From positions 1 through 21,340 of the forward strand of contig SEEY01000003.1 in assembly GCA_004211235.1 (NCBI GenBank): a stretch of 21,340 nucleotides of DNA, in the 5' to 3' direction. The notes under the pieces were generated by a model. That model did no database searches and had not been told where the DNA came from. It worked only from the letters and a program-made list of their open reading frames with translations. The number at the start of each line of letters is the position of its first letter. Position 1 is the stretch's first letter. Positions 1 to 9,246 of this stretch are shown one piece after another. The DNA comes from Rubrivivax sp. (lineage in GTDB: Bacteria; Pseudomonadota; Gammaproteobacteria; Burkholderiales; Burkholderiaceae). A program made the position numbers and the translations under genes.

Positions 1-975
1 CTGCGCGACATCATCCCCTTGACCCGCGACCGGGCGGGCGGCTTCGACCCCAGCCAGCCAAGCTGGAACGACCCAGGCAACTGCAGCGGCATGCAGCGCC
101 GCGCAAGCCTGCTGCTGGGCTTCAAGCTCTGGCATGACAGGCCGCTGACCCAGGTGCTGCGGGACGAGCGCCTGCAACTGGCAGGCGCGCCGGGTGCCGA
201 CCACGACGCCTTGCAGTTCGACCCCGAGGACCCCGCGCTGCTGCGGGCCAGCGCCGTCGGCGGCGCCATCCGGCCCACCGACATGCTGCAGCTGCGCGAC
301 GACCTCGACCGCCTCGCATGGCTGCGACAGCCCCTGCCGGGCGGCCTGTGGCGGGCCGGCCAGCTCGAGGCGCGCTACCGACTGCTGCAGCGGCCAGGCG
401 GTGGCTGCCAGCTCGGGCTCGGCCCCGACGAGGACGGCCGCTGGTGGCGGCTCGGCGCATTCGCCGACGCCCAGGCCGCCCGGCGCGGCGCAGCCAGCCT
501 GCGCCTGTACCTGCGCGGCGTGGACCAGGCCTGCGAAGGCCTGCATGTCGTGGAGCATGTGCTGCTGCGCCCGCTGCACCGCGAGGCCAGCCGCCACGCG
601 AAGCTGCGCCTGGCGCCGGGCTTCTACCGACTGCAGGTCACGGCGCTGCTGCCCGCCTGGACCCAGCGCACCGCGCAGCCAGCCTTCCGCCGCTTCGCCC
701 GCGAGACGCTGCGCATCAGCTGCCCGGCCCACCTGGCGCTGCACACCCTGTGGCTCGGCGCCGCGCCCATGGGGCAGTTCGAGACCGTCCTGGCCGCGTG
801 GCTGGAGGCCCGCCGGGACTGGTGCCAGCGGCCCGACGACAACGACGCCCAACGGGCCACCGACGAGCGTGCCTGCCAGCTCATCGAGCTGCTGCTGGCG
901 GCCGACGAGACGCTCGCCCGGGCGTGGACGCAGGAGGACGACGGCGGCGAGCCGGTCGTGCAGGGCCATGCATGA
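1..975 (+). CDS. eCIS baseplate-associated protein, C-terminal part (5' end outside window)
   Basis: The reading frame is open from base 1, so the real start lies upstream; the TTG at 19 is probably internal. Two segments recall proteins found just before the tape-measure gene in Afp/PVC-like injection clusters. One is LHVVEHVLLRPL (bases 541-576). The other is a stretch (about 619-825) with the pattern FYxLQVT..LPAW, then PAFRRFxxETLR, then CPAHLALHTLWL and a closing MxxFExxxxxWLE. From memory these belong to a baseplate or spike-connecting component of eCIS (Afp12 region). I cannot align it, so the exact component is uncertain. Its last bases overlap the next gene by 8 nt, consistent with one transcript. 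No catalytic motif, signal peptide or membrane segment is visible. The sequence is rich in Arg, Ala and Leu with very high GC. The call rests on these motifs plus the following tape-measure gene. Confidence 0.6.
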   Translation: MRDIIPLTRDRAGGFDPSQPSWNDPGNCSGMQRRASLLLGFKLWHDRPLTQVLRDERLQLAGAPGADHDALQFDPEDPALLRASAVGGAIRPTDMLQLRDDLDRLAWLRQPLPGGLWRAGQLEARYRLLQRPGGGCQLGLGPDEDGRWWRLGAFADAQAARRGAASLRLYLRGVDQACEGLHVVEHVLLRPLHREASRHAKLRLAPGFYRLQVTALLPAWTQRTAQPAFRRFARETLRISCPAHLALHTLWLGAAPMGQFETVLAAWLEARRDWCQRPDDNDAQRATDERACQLIELLLAADETLARAWTQEDDGGEPVVQGHA

Positions 976-2822
976 CTGGGACCGCCCCACCCCGCACCTC
1001 GTCGAGCGGCTGACGGTGGACACGGGCTTCGGCGCCGGCATCGCGCCGCAGGAGGCCGAGCAGCGCCTGGCCGCCTGCGTGCAGGGCTCGCTGCTGCGCG
1101 TCATCGACGAGGTCTTCGACGCCTGCTGCCCGCCCGATGAGCACTGGCAGCTGGACGAGCTCGCGCTGGACCTGGGCGAGCTGCCGCTGGACGACTGGGA
1201 GCAGGAGGCCCCGCGCCGCCTGCGCGAGCAGCTGCGGCGCCTGCTGGCCGATCTGCGCAGCACCGGCGACGGCGCCAGCGCCGCCGGCCGCGCCACCGGG
1301 CTGCAGGTGCGCAGCCGGCCGCACGCCCGGCGCGACTCGCTGCTGTACTTCCTGCGTCACGGCCGCCTGCCGTGGGCCGCCCGCGGTGACGACCCACAAA
1401 CGTTGGCCGCCGCGGTGCTGGCCGAGGACGCCGCCGGTCTCGTGGCCGCGCTGCGCGCGCTGCCGGACCGCGCCGCGGTGCTACAGCGCCTTGCCGAGCA
1501 GTTCGACGATGTCCTGCTGGGTACGCTGGTGCAGGCTTTCATGCCGGGCGAGCAGGCCGCCGCAACACGGCTGCTGGAGGCCCTGGCCCCGGCCGCTCGG
1601 GCCGGCCTGTCGCCCCGCGCCCGCAGCGCCTGGTGGACCTCGGTGCTGGGTCAGGCACTGGACCACGCCGCCACGCCGCGACCGGCCGTGCTGATGCTGC
1701 TGCGGGCGCAACTGCTGGCCGCACTCGACGGCACCCCCGACGGGTCGAGCGGCGCCGACCCCCTGCACGCCGTCGCCCACGCCTGGGTGCCCTTGCTGCG
1801 CGAGGACCGTGACTGGCTGCGCTCCACCCTGGAGCGTGCCGCGGAGGCGCCCGCCGTACGCGGGCGGCTGTCGCAACTGCTGCCCCTGGCCCTGCTGCCG
1901 CGCCTTCTCGGCCTGTGGATGGCTGAGCCGGCCGCGCAGGCCGTGACCACCTGGATCGTCACCGTCGCCGCCGGAGACGGCCCACGCACCGACGCGATCG
2001 TCGCCGCGCGGCAGCGCCAACTCTGGCAGGCCACGCTGGGCCACACGCTGCAGCACCGCGCGCAGAGCTTCGACGTGGCGCGCTACGTAGCCCACGTGCG
2101 CGACGACCTGCAGCGCCAGGCGGTCACGACGGACCTGCCCTCGGGCTGGTTTGACCGCATCGTGCGCCGCGCCTCGGCCGTGCTGGCGGCCGCCGTGTCA
2201 GGCCTGCGGCTGCCGTGGCGTGCTCGCCTGCCTGCCGCCGAGCCCGCCGGACCCATCGCGCCGACGCCGGCCGGTGCCGAGCGCGCCGACCCGCCCGCAG
2301 CCAACGCGCCGGCCGGAGACGAAACGGAAAGCCTCGCAGTGGGCAATGCCGGGCTGGTGCTGCTCTCGCCCTACCTGCCGCGGCTGTTCGAGCACCTGGG
2401 CCTGCTGGCCCGGGGCCCCGGCCCGGCGGCCTTTGTCGGGCCGGAGTCGGCGGCGCGCGCCACCCTGCTGCTGCAGGCACTGGCCAGCGGTGAGGCCGCC
2501 GCGCCAGAGCCGGCGCTGGTGCTCAACAAGCTGCTCTGCGGCCTGAGTCTGGACACACCGGTGCCGCGCGAGATCGACCTGCAGCCCGGCGAGCGCGAAG
2601 CGCTGGACGGCCTGCTGGGCGCCGTCATCCAGCACTGGCGCATTCTGGGCTCGACCTCCCTCGCCGGCCTGCGCGACACCTTCCTGCGGCGCAGCGCACA
2701 GCTGGACCTGCGCGACGAAGCCTGGCGGCTGACGGTGGAGCCCGGGCCTTTCGACATGCTCATCGACCAGCTGCCCTGGGGCTACTCGACGCTGCGGCAT
2801 CCGTGGATGGAAAGGGTGATCC

Positions 2823-2839
<17 letters not shown>
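968..2839 (+). CDS. contractile injection system tape measure protein (CIS_TMP family, Afp14-like)
   Basis: This 623-residue protein matches the eCIS tape-measure family, whose length sets the length of the sheath and inner tube. The N-terminal family signature is clear. Residues 9-16 read PHLVERLT and residues 53-75 carry CPPDEHWQLDELALDLGELP followed by LDD. The C-terminal signature is also present: NAGLVLLSPYLPRLFEHLG (460-478), LLGAVIQHWRILGSTSLAGL (549-568), then a WRLTVEP block and DMLIDQLPWG...PWMERVIHVDW at the end. A Pro/Ala-rich linker (about 421-455) joins a helical middle to the conserved end. I chose ATG 968 because it gives the family's usual N-terminus; the frame stays open upstream to 194, but only as a shadow of the preceding gene. 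It overlaps the upstream gene by 8 nt and the ATPase gene by 17 nt, which suggests translational coupling. Confidence 0.92.
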
Positions 2840-4202
<1,363 letters not shown>

Positions 4203-4207
4203 CCGCC

Positions 4208-6892
4208 ATGGAAAAACCTCGATTCCTGCTGCGCCGCAACGCCTGGGCCGACGACGACGGCGAACCGGCGCCTCCCGCCGCCGTGCCTGCCGGCGCACCT
4301 CCCTGCCGCTACTGCACCCGCTTGCGCTTCTTCCTGGCCGGTGCGCTGCTGGCAGCGGCCCTCGTCATGCTGCACGCCTCGGCACAAGGGCCGACGACTG
4401 GCGCGAGCGGCGTCAACCCGGCGTTCGCTACGGCGCCCACTACATCGCCCACTTCAGCGGCCAGTGCGGCGGCGCTGGCCCACCCCGTGCCGCCGCGGCT
4501 GGAGCCACAGGTGCAGACGTTGCAGCCACCGCCACCGCCACCGGCGCCGGCCGCATCGTTGGCACTGGTCTATCAGACCGTGCCCCTGCCCAACGGCCTG
4601 CTCGGCCAGCCCTACAAGCCACGCAACCTTGTGCGAGGCGGGCGCGGTCCCTTCCGCTTCACGCTCGACGGTTCACTGCCTCCCGGCCTCACGCTCGACG
4701 CCGAGGGCCGGCTTGCCGGCACGCCCACCGCCACCGGCAGCCACCGCTTCGAACTGACCGTCACCGACGCGGCCAATCCGCTGATCATGGACCGGGCGCC
4801 CTATGTGCTGCGTGTCCTGGAGCCGGCGGAGCCAGCGCCGGCGGCCAAGCCTGCTAAGGGCAAACCGGCGGGCCGGCCGCTGACATCGCTGACCGAGTCT
4901 CAGGCGGGACTGACCGTGCCCGCCGACCCGCCCCTGCCCATGACCTATGTGCTGACGGCCGCGAAGCTGGCCGAGGTGGTCAAGAACGCCGAAACCGCTG
5001 CCGGAGAGAACCAGGCGGAGCCGGCACGCCAGACAGCTAGCGCCGGCGCGGCCCCGGCAGCCTGGAGCACCAAGTCAGCGCTGATGGGGCCGACGGTGGA
5101 GCAGCTGCACGAGATGCTGCAGCCACTGCAGGACGTGGAGCATCCGACGCGCGCTGTCTTCCAGGATTCGCTGCGCGCGCGCCAATGCGACTACTTTCTG
5201 CGCCACGTCAACGCGGTGGCGCTGGAGGAGCACCGCGACCTGCTGGATCGCTGCCCGCGCAGCAGCGATCTGAGCGCGAAGGACAGCTCCGCCGCGCAGC
5301 GGCTTGGCATGGCGGCGTCGGCTGCGGTCAATGCCGCCAATGTCGCCAATGCCGCCACGCTCGCAGCCGACAAGAAACTGCAGGCCGCGCTGGCGAGCGG
5401 CCGCCTGCCGCTGGACGTTTTCCTGGAAACGCTGATGCCTGCCGACCTGCGCGAGCAGCTCACCGACTTGGCAGGCGTGACCCATCCCATCGACGAGGCA
5501 CGCCAGCTGCAGCTGGCGCCGACCGACGGCTGCGGCTGCGCCCTGCCCGACATCAGCAGCGATGTCATCGCCTTCATGCCGTATTGGCTGCCAGGCGCGG
5601 ACAAAGCGCCATTGCAGGTGCGCTTCGACAAGTTCACGCGGCTGCAGTTCATGGGCGCCATCCTCCGCAACAACGGCCAGCTGCTGAAGCCGATCGGCTG
5701 GGACAGCTCGGGCGGCGGCTTTGCGCGGCAGGTGGACAGGCATGCCGTGAACCTCGACCTGGTGCTGTACCGGCGCGACTTCAGCGTGCTGTCCCAGCTG
5801 TCGCGCTCCGCGCTCGACGGCGTGCTGGAGTCGATGGCCGGTGAAGTGCAGGGCATGCTGGACCAACGCCACGGTGACGTGCAAGGTGCGCTCGACAGCC
5901 TGCTGCCGCGCCGCTGGCGCGAGGCCACCTATGTCTACGACGGGCTCACCGTCTTCTTTGACCCGAGCGACGAGGAAGCCAGGTCCGAGGGCTTCGGTCA
6001 CTTCTACATGAGCTTCGTGCTGCGGCTGGTGAAGCTGATGGAGGCGCAGCCCCAGCGGCGCTTCCACCTCAACCTGGTGGTGCCGCAGCACTTGCTGGGC
6101 GACCCCGCGACCGCCTTCCGCTTCAACAACCTGATGCACTTGATGAAGTCTGCCGAGAAGCGCCGCAGCTCGAATGGCGATCTCGACTCCAAGGACCGCA
6201 GCGCGGCAGCGGCCACCTACAAGTCCAAGCCCGACTACGTCGGCCAGGGCGACATCAGCATGCGCTTCCTCGCACCACTGGGTGTGGGAAGCGACACCGC
6301 CAAGATGCAACTGCGAGCGCGCACGGACTTCAACGAAGAGCTGATGGGGGAGGACCGGATGGCCCTGCTTGGCAGCCTCGTGCCGGTATTGCTGCATGCC
6401 GGCGGGCCGCCAGCGAGGCTGGTGCCCGATGCGGCGGACGCGCTCGACCGCGACCTGGTCTACATCGGCTGGTCTTTCGGCGGCATCGCTTTCTGGCCAC
6501 TGCCGGTGGCCAGCCGCGGCGTCGGTGCGGACGTGCTGGACGGGTTGGACAAGCGGTTCTGGTCCTATCTCGACCAGGACACCGCCTTCTGCAAGCTCGT
6601 CTGCCCGATGCGGCTGCCGTTCAGGGTGGCGCTGGAATTCCTGCTGCTGGCCACCGGGGCGGCGCTGCTCGCGTACGGATGGAACTGCCGGGTGCGCCGG
6701 CTGGGCAAGCTCTACCTGACGGTGCTGTGGGGCGCCGGCATCGCCACCCTGGCCGTCACCTTCGCCGTCTTCACCTGCGACCCGTCACTGAACGCGCTGC
6801 GCCAGGGCAACGTGCCGCTGCTGGTGCTCATCGTGCTGCTGGTCATTGGCGGGCTGGTGCTCACCTTCAGGCGGCCGGTGGCGGATCCGTGA
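4208..6892 (+). CDS. membrane-anchored eCIS-associated protein with putative-Ig domain and degenerate GH18-like domain
   Basis: An 894-residue protein without a sure family name. In order: a CxxC (C33, C36); one membrane segment (about 39-55); an Ala/Thr/Pro-rich linker; a putative-Ig (He_PIG-type) domain (about 121-204) with the signature GSLPPGLTLDAEGRLAGTP; an Ala/Pro linker; an alpha-helical region (290-430); a segment (451-640) that reads like a GH18-type TIM barrel; and three membrane segments near the end (about 805-824, 836-855, 870-887). The barrel begins VIAFMPYWLP. Its catalytic strand is DGLTVFFDP (578-586), where GH18 enzymes have DGxDxDxE, so the acid/base Glu and two Asp are absent and hydrolysis is unlikely. 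Predicted topology puts about 750 residues outside the cytoplasm. It starts 5 nt after the ATPase stop, with AAGGAAGGA 17 nt before the ATG. An anchor or receptor role for the particle is inference. Confidence 0.85.
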   Translation: MEKPRFLLRRNAWADDDGEPAPPAAVPAGAPPCRYCTRLRFFLAGALLAAALVMLHASAQGPTTGASGVNPAFATAPTTSPTSAASAAALAHPVPPRLEPQVQTLQPPPPPPAPAASLALVYQTVPLPNGLLGQPYKPRNLVRGGRGPFRFTLDGSLPPGLTLDAEGRLAGTPTATGSHRFELTVTDAANPLIMDRAPYVLRVLEPAEPAPAAKPAKGKPAGRPLTSLTESQAGLTVPADPPLPMTYVLTAAKLAEVVKNAETAAGENQAEPARQTASAGAAPAAWSTKSALMGPTVEQLHEMLQPLQDVEHPTRAVFQDSLRARQCDYFLRHVNAVALEEHRDLLDRCPRSSDLSAKDSSAAQRLGMAASAAVNAANVANAATLAADKKLQAALASGRLPLDVFLETLMPADLREQLTDLAGVTHPIDEARQLQLAPTDGCGCALPDISSDVIAFMPYWLPGADKAPLQVRFDKFTRLQFMGAILRNNGQLLKPIGWDSSGGGFARQVDRHAVNLDLVLYRRDFSVLSQLSRSALDGVLESMAGEVQGMLDQRHGDVQGALDSLLPRRWREATYVYDGLTVFFDPSDEEARSEGFGHFYMSFVLRLVKLMEAQPQRRFHLNLVVPQHLLGDPATAFRFNNLMHLMKSAEKRRSSNGDLDSKDRSAAAATYKSKPDYVGQGDISMRFLAPLGVGSDTAKMQLRARTDFNEELMGEDRMALLGSLVPVLLHAGGPPARLVPDAADALDRDLVYIGWSFGGIAFWPLPVASRGVGADVLDGLDKRFWSYLDQDTAFCKLVCPMRLPFRVALEFLLLATGAALLAYGWNCRVRRLGKLYLTVLWGAGIATLAVTFAVFTCDPSLNALRQGNVPLLVLIVLLVIGGLVLTFRRPVADP

Positions 6893-6945
6893 GTCCCAGC
6901 ACCGGCCATCCCTTCATCAACGCCGCCATCACCGTGCATAACCGC

Positions 6946-6950
6946 AGGAG
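6946..6950 (+). promoter_or_regulatory. ribosome binding site of the DUF4157 gene
   Basis: AGGAG lies 6 nt before ATG 6957. It is the clearest Shine-Dalgarno in the eCIS block and fixes the start of the DUF4157 protein. The 64-nt gap before this gene is the first real spacer in the block, so the core protein may be translated independently of the upstream genes. Confidence 0.75.
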
Positions 6951-6956
6951 CCCGTC

Positions 6957-8015
6957 ATGAAAGACACCACCCACGACCGCGAGCCCACCACCGCTCCATC
7001 TGCGGCCGCCCAGCGCGAGCCTCACAAGCGCGGCGGTCAGCTGTCCACCCAACTCGCCGCCAGCCCCCGCCAACTTGCCCAACGCCGCCTCGTGCTGGGC
7101 AGCACGGTGCAGCGAGCGGAGGGTGATCTGAATGCGAAGGAGAGTGGCGCTGCGCAACTGCACAGCGAATCCGTGCAGCGGCGGCTAGGCAGCCTTGACG
7201 AAGAGGACGAGCCCGGCGCCGCTCAGTTGCACGCCGAACCGACACAGCGGCAGGAGAACCGCACCGGCATGCCGAACAGCCTCAAGGCCGGCATCGAGTC
7301 ACTGTCCGGCATGGACATGTCCGACGTGCGCGTGCACCGCAACTCCAGCCAGCCGGCGCAATTGAACGCACTGGCCTATGCGCAGGGCAATGACATTCAC
7401 CTCGCACCGGGGCAGGAGCAGCACCTGCCGCATGAGGCATGGCATGTGGTGCAGCAGCGGCAGGGACGGGTGCAGGCCACGACGCAGATGGCCGGTGTGG
7501 GGGTAAATGACGACGTTGGTTTGGAGAGTGAGGCGGACGCGATGGGAGGTCGGGCGGTGCAGATGATGGGAAGTCAGGCAAGCAGTAAAGACCTGATCCA
7601 AAAGCAACGTGCGACTCCCAGCGTGACTGTTGTCATTCAACGTCAGGTCAATTCCGGGCTTCTGAACGCGGCCAGCTTGACGAATGTCAACTGGCTGAAC
7701 CTGTTGGGGACCGGACCACTCAACTCCCATGCGTACAACTCGCAGCCGACGATCACCAGTGGACAGGGCGCCCACCATGACACCTACCTGCTAGTCTGGT
7801 ACGGCGCCATCACATTCAACGACGGCACTGTTGGCGATATGCACATGCACATGCATGAAGGAGTTCATGATCCGGACGCGCTGAGTGGTGGCGGTGCATG
7901 GGTAGACGGCGGCGCGGCAGGACACGGGGCGAACATCGACGGCCTGAACAGGCTGAAGGCCACGTGCGTGGCATGGATCAATGAAGCCTATGACTCGGAA
8001 TGCAGAGTAGCTTGA
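6957..8015 (+). CDS. DUF4157 (eCIS core domain) protein with unknown C-terminal domain
   Basis: The 352-residue protein carries the DUF4157 'eCIS core' domain at about 103-200. The segment starts GMPNSLKAGIESLSGMDMSD, continues with VRVHRNSSQPAQLNALAYAQ and DIHLAPGQ, and contains HEAWHVVQQ (159-167). Inside that is an HExxH zinc-protease-type motif (H159, E160, H163), with E190 or E192 in GLESEAD as a possible third ligand. DUF4157 proteins are strongly associated with eCIS loci and often carry cargo or toxin domains. The N-terminus is disordered and Gln-rich, with GGQLSTQLAASPRQLAQRR (26-44), a motif shared with the next gene. The C-terminal part (about 230-352) matches nothing I recognise. 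It contains HHD (273-275) and an alternating HMHMHEGVHD (296-305) that could bind a metal. No signal peptide is visible. The C-terminal half is lower in GC than the domain before it. Confidence 0.92.
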   Translation: MKDTTHDREPTTAPSAAAQREPHKRGGQLSTQLAASPRQLAQRRLVLGSTVQRAEGDLNAKESGAAQLHSESVQRRLGSLDEEDEPGAAQLHAEPTQRQENRTGMPNSLKAGIESLSGMDMSDVRVHRNSSQPAQLNALAYAQGNDIHLAPGQEQHLPHEAWHVVQQRQGRVQATTQMAGVGVNDDVGLESEADAMGGRAVQMMGSQASSKDLIQKQRATPSVTVVIQRQVNSGLLNAASLTNVNWLNLLGTGPLNSHAYNSQPTITSGQGAHHDTYLLVWYGAITFNDGTVGDMHMHMHEGVHDPDALSGGGAWVDGGAAGHGANIDGLNRLKATCVAWINEAYDSECRVA

Positions 8016-8308
8016 GGTGACGGCCGCTACAGCCACGGTGTCATCTGCTGCCGCGCAGTGAAGACGCCGCGCCGGCGGATCGTCAGCTCGTTGAGCAGTT
8101 GGCAGATTTGGCCTCTTTCGATGGTCTCCGGATTCCAAACCGGCCACCAGGTCCACAGCTCTGGGCCCCTGGGACTGCTGAGCTGAGATACGCCTGCCGC
8201 ACAAGTTCTTCGAACGCTGTTTGGTTCTCGATCCCGCAAGCGAAGCTGGCCGTGAGCCGCGTTTCAAGCACTCTTTGCCGCTTGCCTTCCACCAACCTTG
8301 AGCCCACT
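8016..8308. other. spacer between the two putative cargo genes, no supported gene
   Basis: Nearly 300 bases without a convincing gene. Composition is clearly less GC-rich than the eCIS structural genes. The + strand frame is open through the last 210 bases into the next gene, but its translation shows no family features and the next gene's motif-bearing start is at 8309. On the minus strand, 8027-8239 has an open frame with a Trp-rich stretch (ELWTWWPVWNPETIERGQ). I could not assign it and it may be a remnant. No strong terminator with a T-tract is visible after the DUF4157 stop. The spacer could hold a separate promoter for the second cargo gene. Confidence 0.5.
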
Positions 8309-9016
8309 ATGCACCACACCTCGAAAGCACGACTGCCAGCCACCTCGCAACCTGCCGGGCAGCGCACGGCAAAGCCGGGCAAGGGGAAACTCGCAGCCCA
8401 ACTGGCCAGCAGCCCGCGCCAAGCAGCTCAGCACCACCAGCTGGATGACCTTCGGACCGATCGAATTCAGCGGACCGAGAGCCGCCCGATCAACGATGCT
8501 GCGGCACTGCCGGTGCTTGCCAATGAAACGGTCCAGCGCATGCAGGAAGAAGCAACCACTGCATCTCCTCCCAAGACGGCCATACCGATTCCCGGCAAGG
8601 GTGTCACGAAGAAGGACGGCAAGGCGATGGACGGCCAGATCACCAGAATCCTGGTCAAGAAGCAGCAAGTGCCAGTGCACGAAGAGACCAAGACGAAGGT
8701 CGATCCCCATCTCAAGCATTGGTGGATCGTGTTCCGGTTGGATTCCGGAGAATGGATGCAAGTCGACATGAACCTCAATGATGGCTATCGCATCATCTGG
8801 GGCGTCAAGGAACCGAACAGCGAGTTGTATCGCTTGAAGGACGTTTCTGTTCCGGACGACCTGATGACCCAGGATGTCGTCGCGGCGGTGGATGAGTTCG
8901 CCGGCCGCGAGACCTGGTACTACAACACCGCGAAGCCAGAAGAACGACAACAAAGGTACAGCTGCCAGGACTTCGTGAAGCGGTTGATGGCGGAGCTCCG
9001 CATTGAGAAGATGTGA
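8309..9016 (+). CDS. putative eCIS cargo/effector with permuted papain-like (LRAT/NlpC-P60-like) C-terminal domain
   Basis: A 235-residue protein, not assigned to a named family. The N-terminal third is basic and looks disordered. It carries GKLAAQLASSPRQAAQHHQL (26-45), matching the N-terminal motif of the DUF4157 protein just upstream, then a DRIQRTE stretch resembling VQRAEG there. The C-terminal domain (about 100-235) has LKHWWIVFRLDSGEWMQVD (135-153) and ends with RYSCQDFVKRLMAEL (216-230). The order His in HWxI, acidic/amide residues, then Cys in a CQDFV-type helix is that of circularly permuted papain-like proteins (LRAT and permuted NlpC/P60). H137 and C219 are the proposed catalytic pair. 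This is read by eye. ATG 8309 is chosen because the shared motif follows it; no good Shine-Dalgarno precedes it, and the frame opens further back to 8099. Position after DUF4157 and low GC fit an acquired cargo gene. Confidence 0.72.
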   Translation: MHHTSKARLPATSQPAGQRTAKPGKGKLAAQLASSPRQAAQHHQLDDLRTDRIQRTESRPINDAAALPVLANETVQRMQEEATTASPPKTAIPIPGKGVTKKDGKAMDGQITRILVKKQQVPVHEETKTKVDPHLKHWWIVFRLDSGEWMQVDMNLNDGYRIIWGVKEPNSELYRLKDVSVPDDLMTQDVVAAVDEFAGRETWYYNTAKPEERQQRYSCQDFVKRLMAELRIEKM

Positions 9017-9019
9017 GCC

Positions 9020-9033
9020 GAGCCGCAAGGCTC
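9020..9033 (+). terminator. possible weak terminator hairpin after the cargo gene
   Basis: GAGCC-GCAA-GGCTC forms a five-base-pair GC-rich stem with a GNRA-type tetraloop, starting 4 nt after the stop codon at 9014-9016. The next T-rich tract (CTCTTTT, about 9050-9056) is too far away for a classic intrinsic terminator. It may be a 3' end stabiliser or a weak terminator between the eCIS block and the converging glycosidase operon. Confidence 0.35.
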
Positions 9034-9246
9034 ATCGGGATGCGGTCGATCTCTTTTAGGCTGAAAATTCAACCCTTGCCGATGTCGCCTCGTTGAACGA
9101 CCGGCTCGCGCCCATACCCGAAAACAGGTGTCGTCCAAGATCAGGCGCATGCGAGCATTCAGGAGCCCCGCACAGCGCCACCAGGCGGCGTGAGCAAAGA
9201 GACGAAGGTCGACGAAGGCACGTGCACGCCGGTCCAGAGAAGGCGA

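Noticed and set aside
194..967. N-terminal extension of the tape-measure frame
   Set aside because: The family signature begins right after ATG 968; the upstream translation is a Cys/Arg/Pro-rich shadow of the preceding gene.
5075..6397. Minus-strand 440-codon open frame opposite the membrane protein gene
   Set aside because: No recognisable motif, His/Gln/Arg-rich, and the plus strand has a consistent domain layout with the operon.
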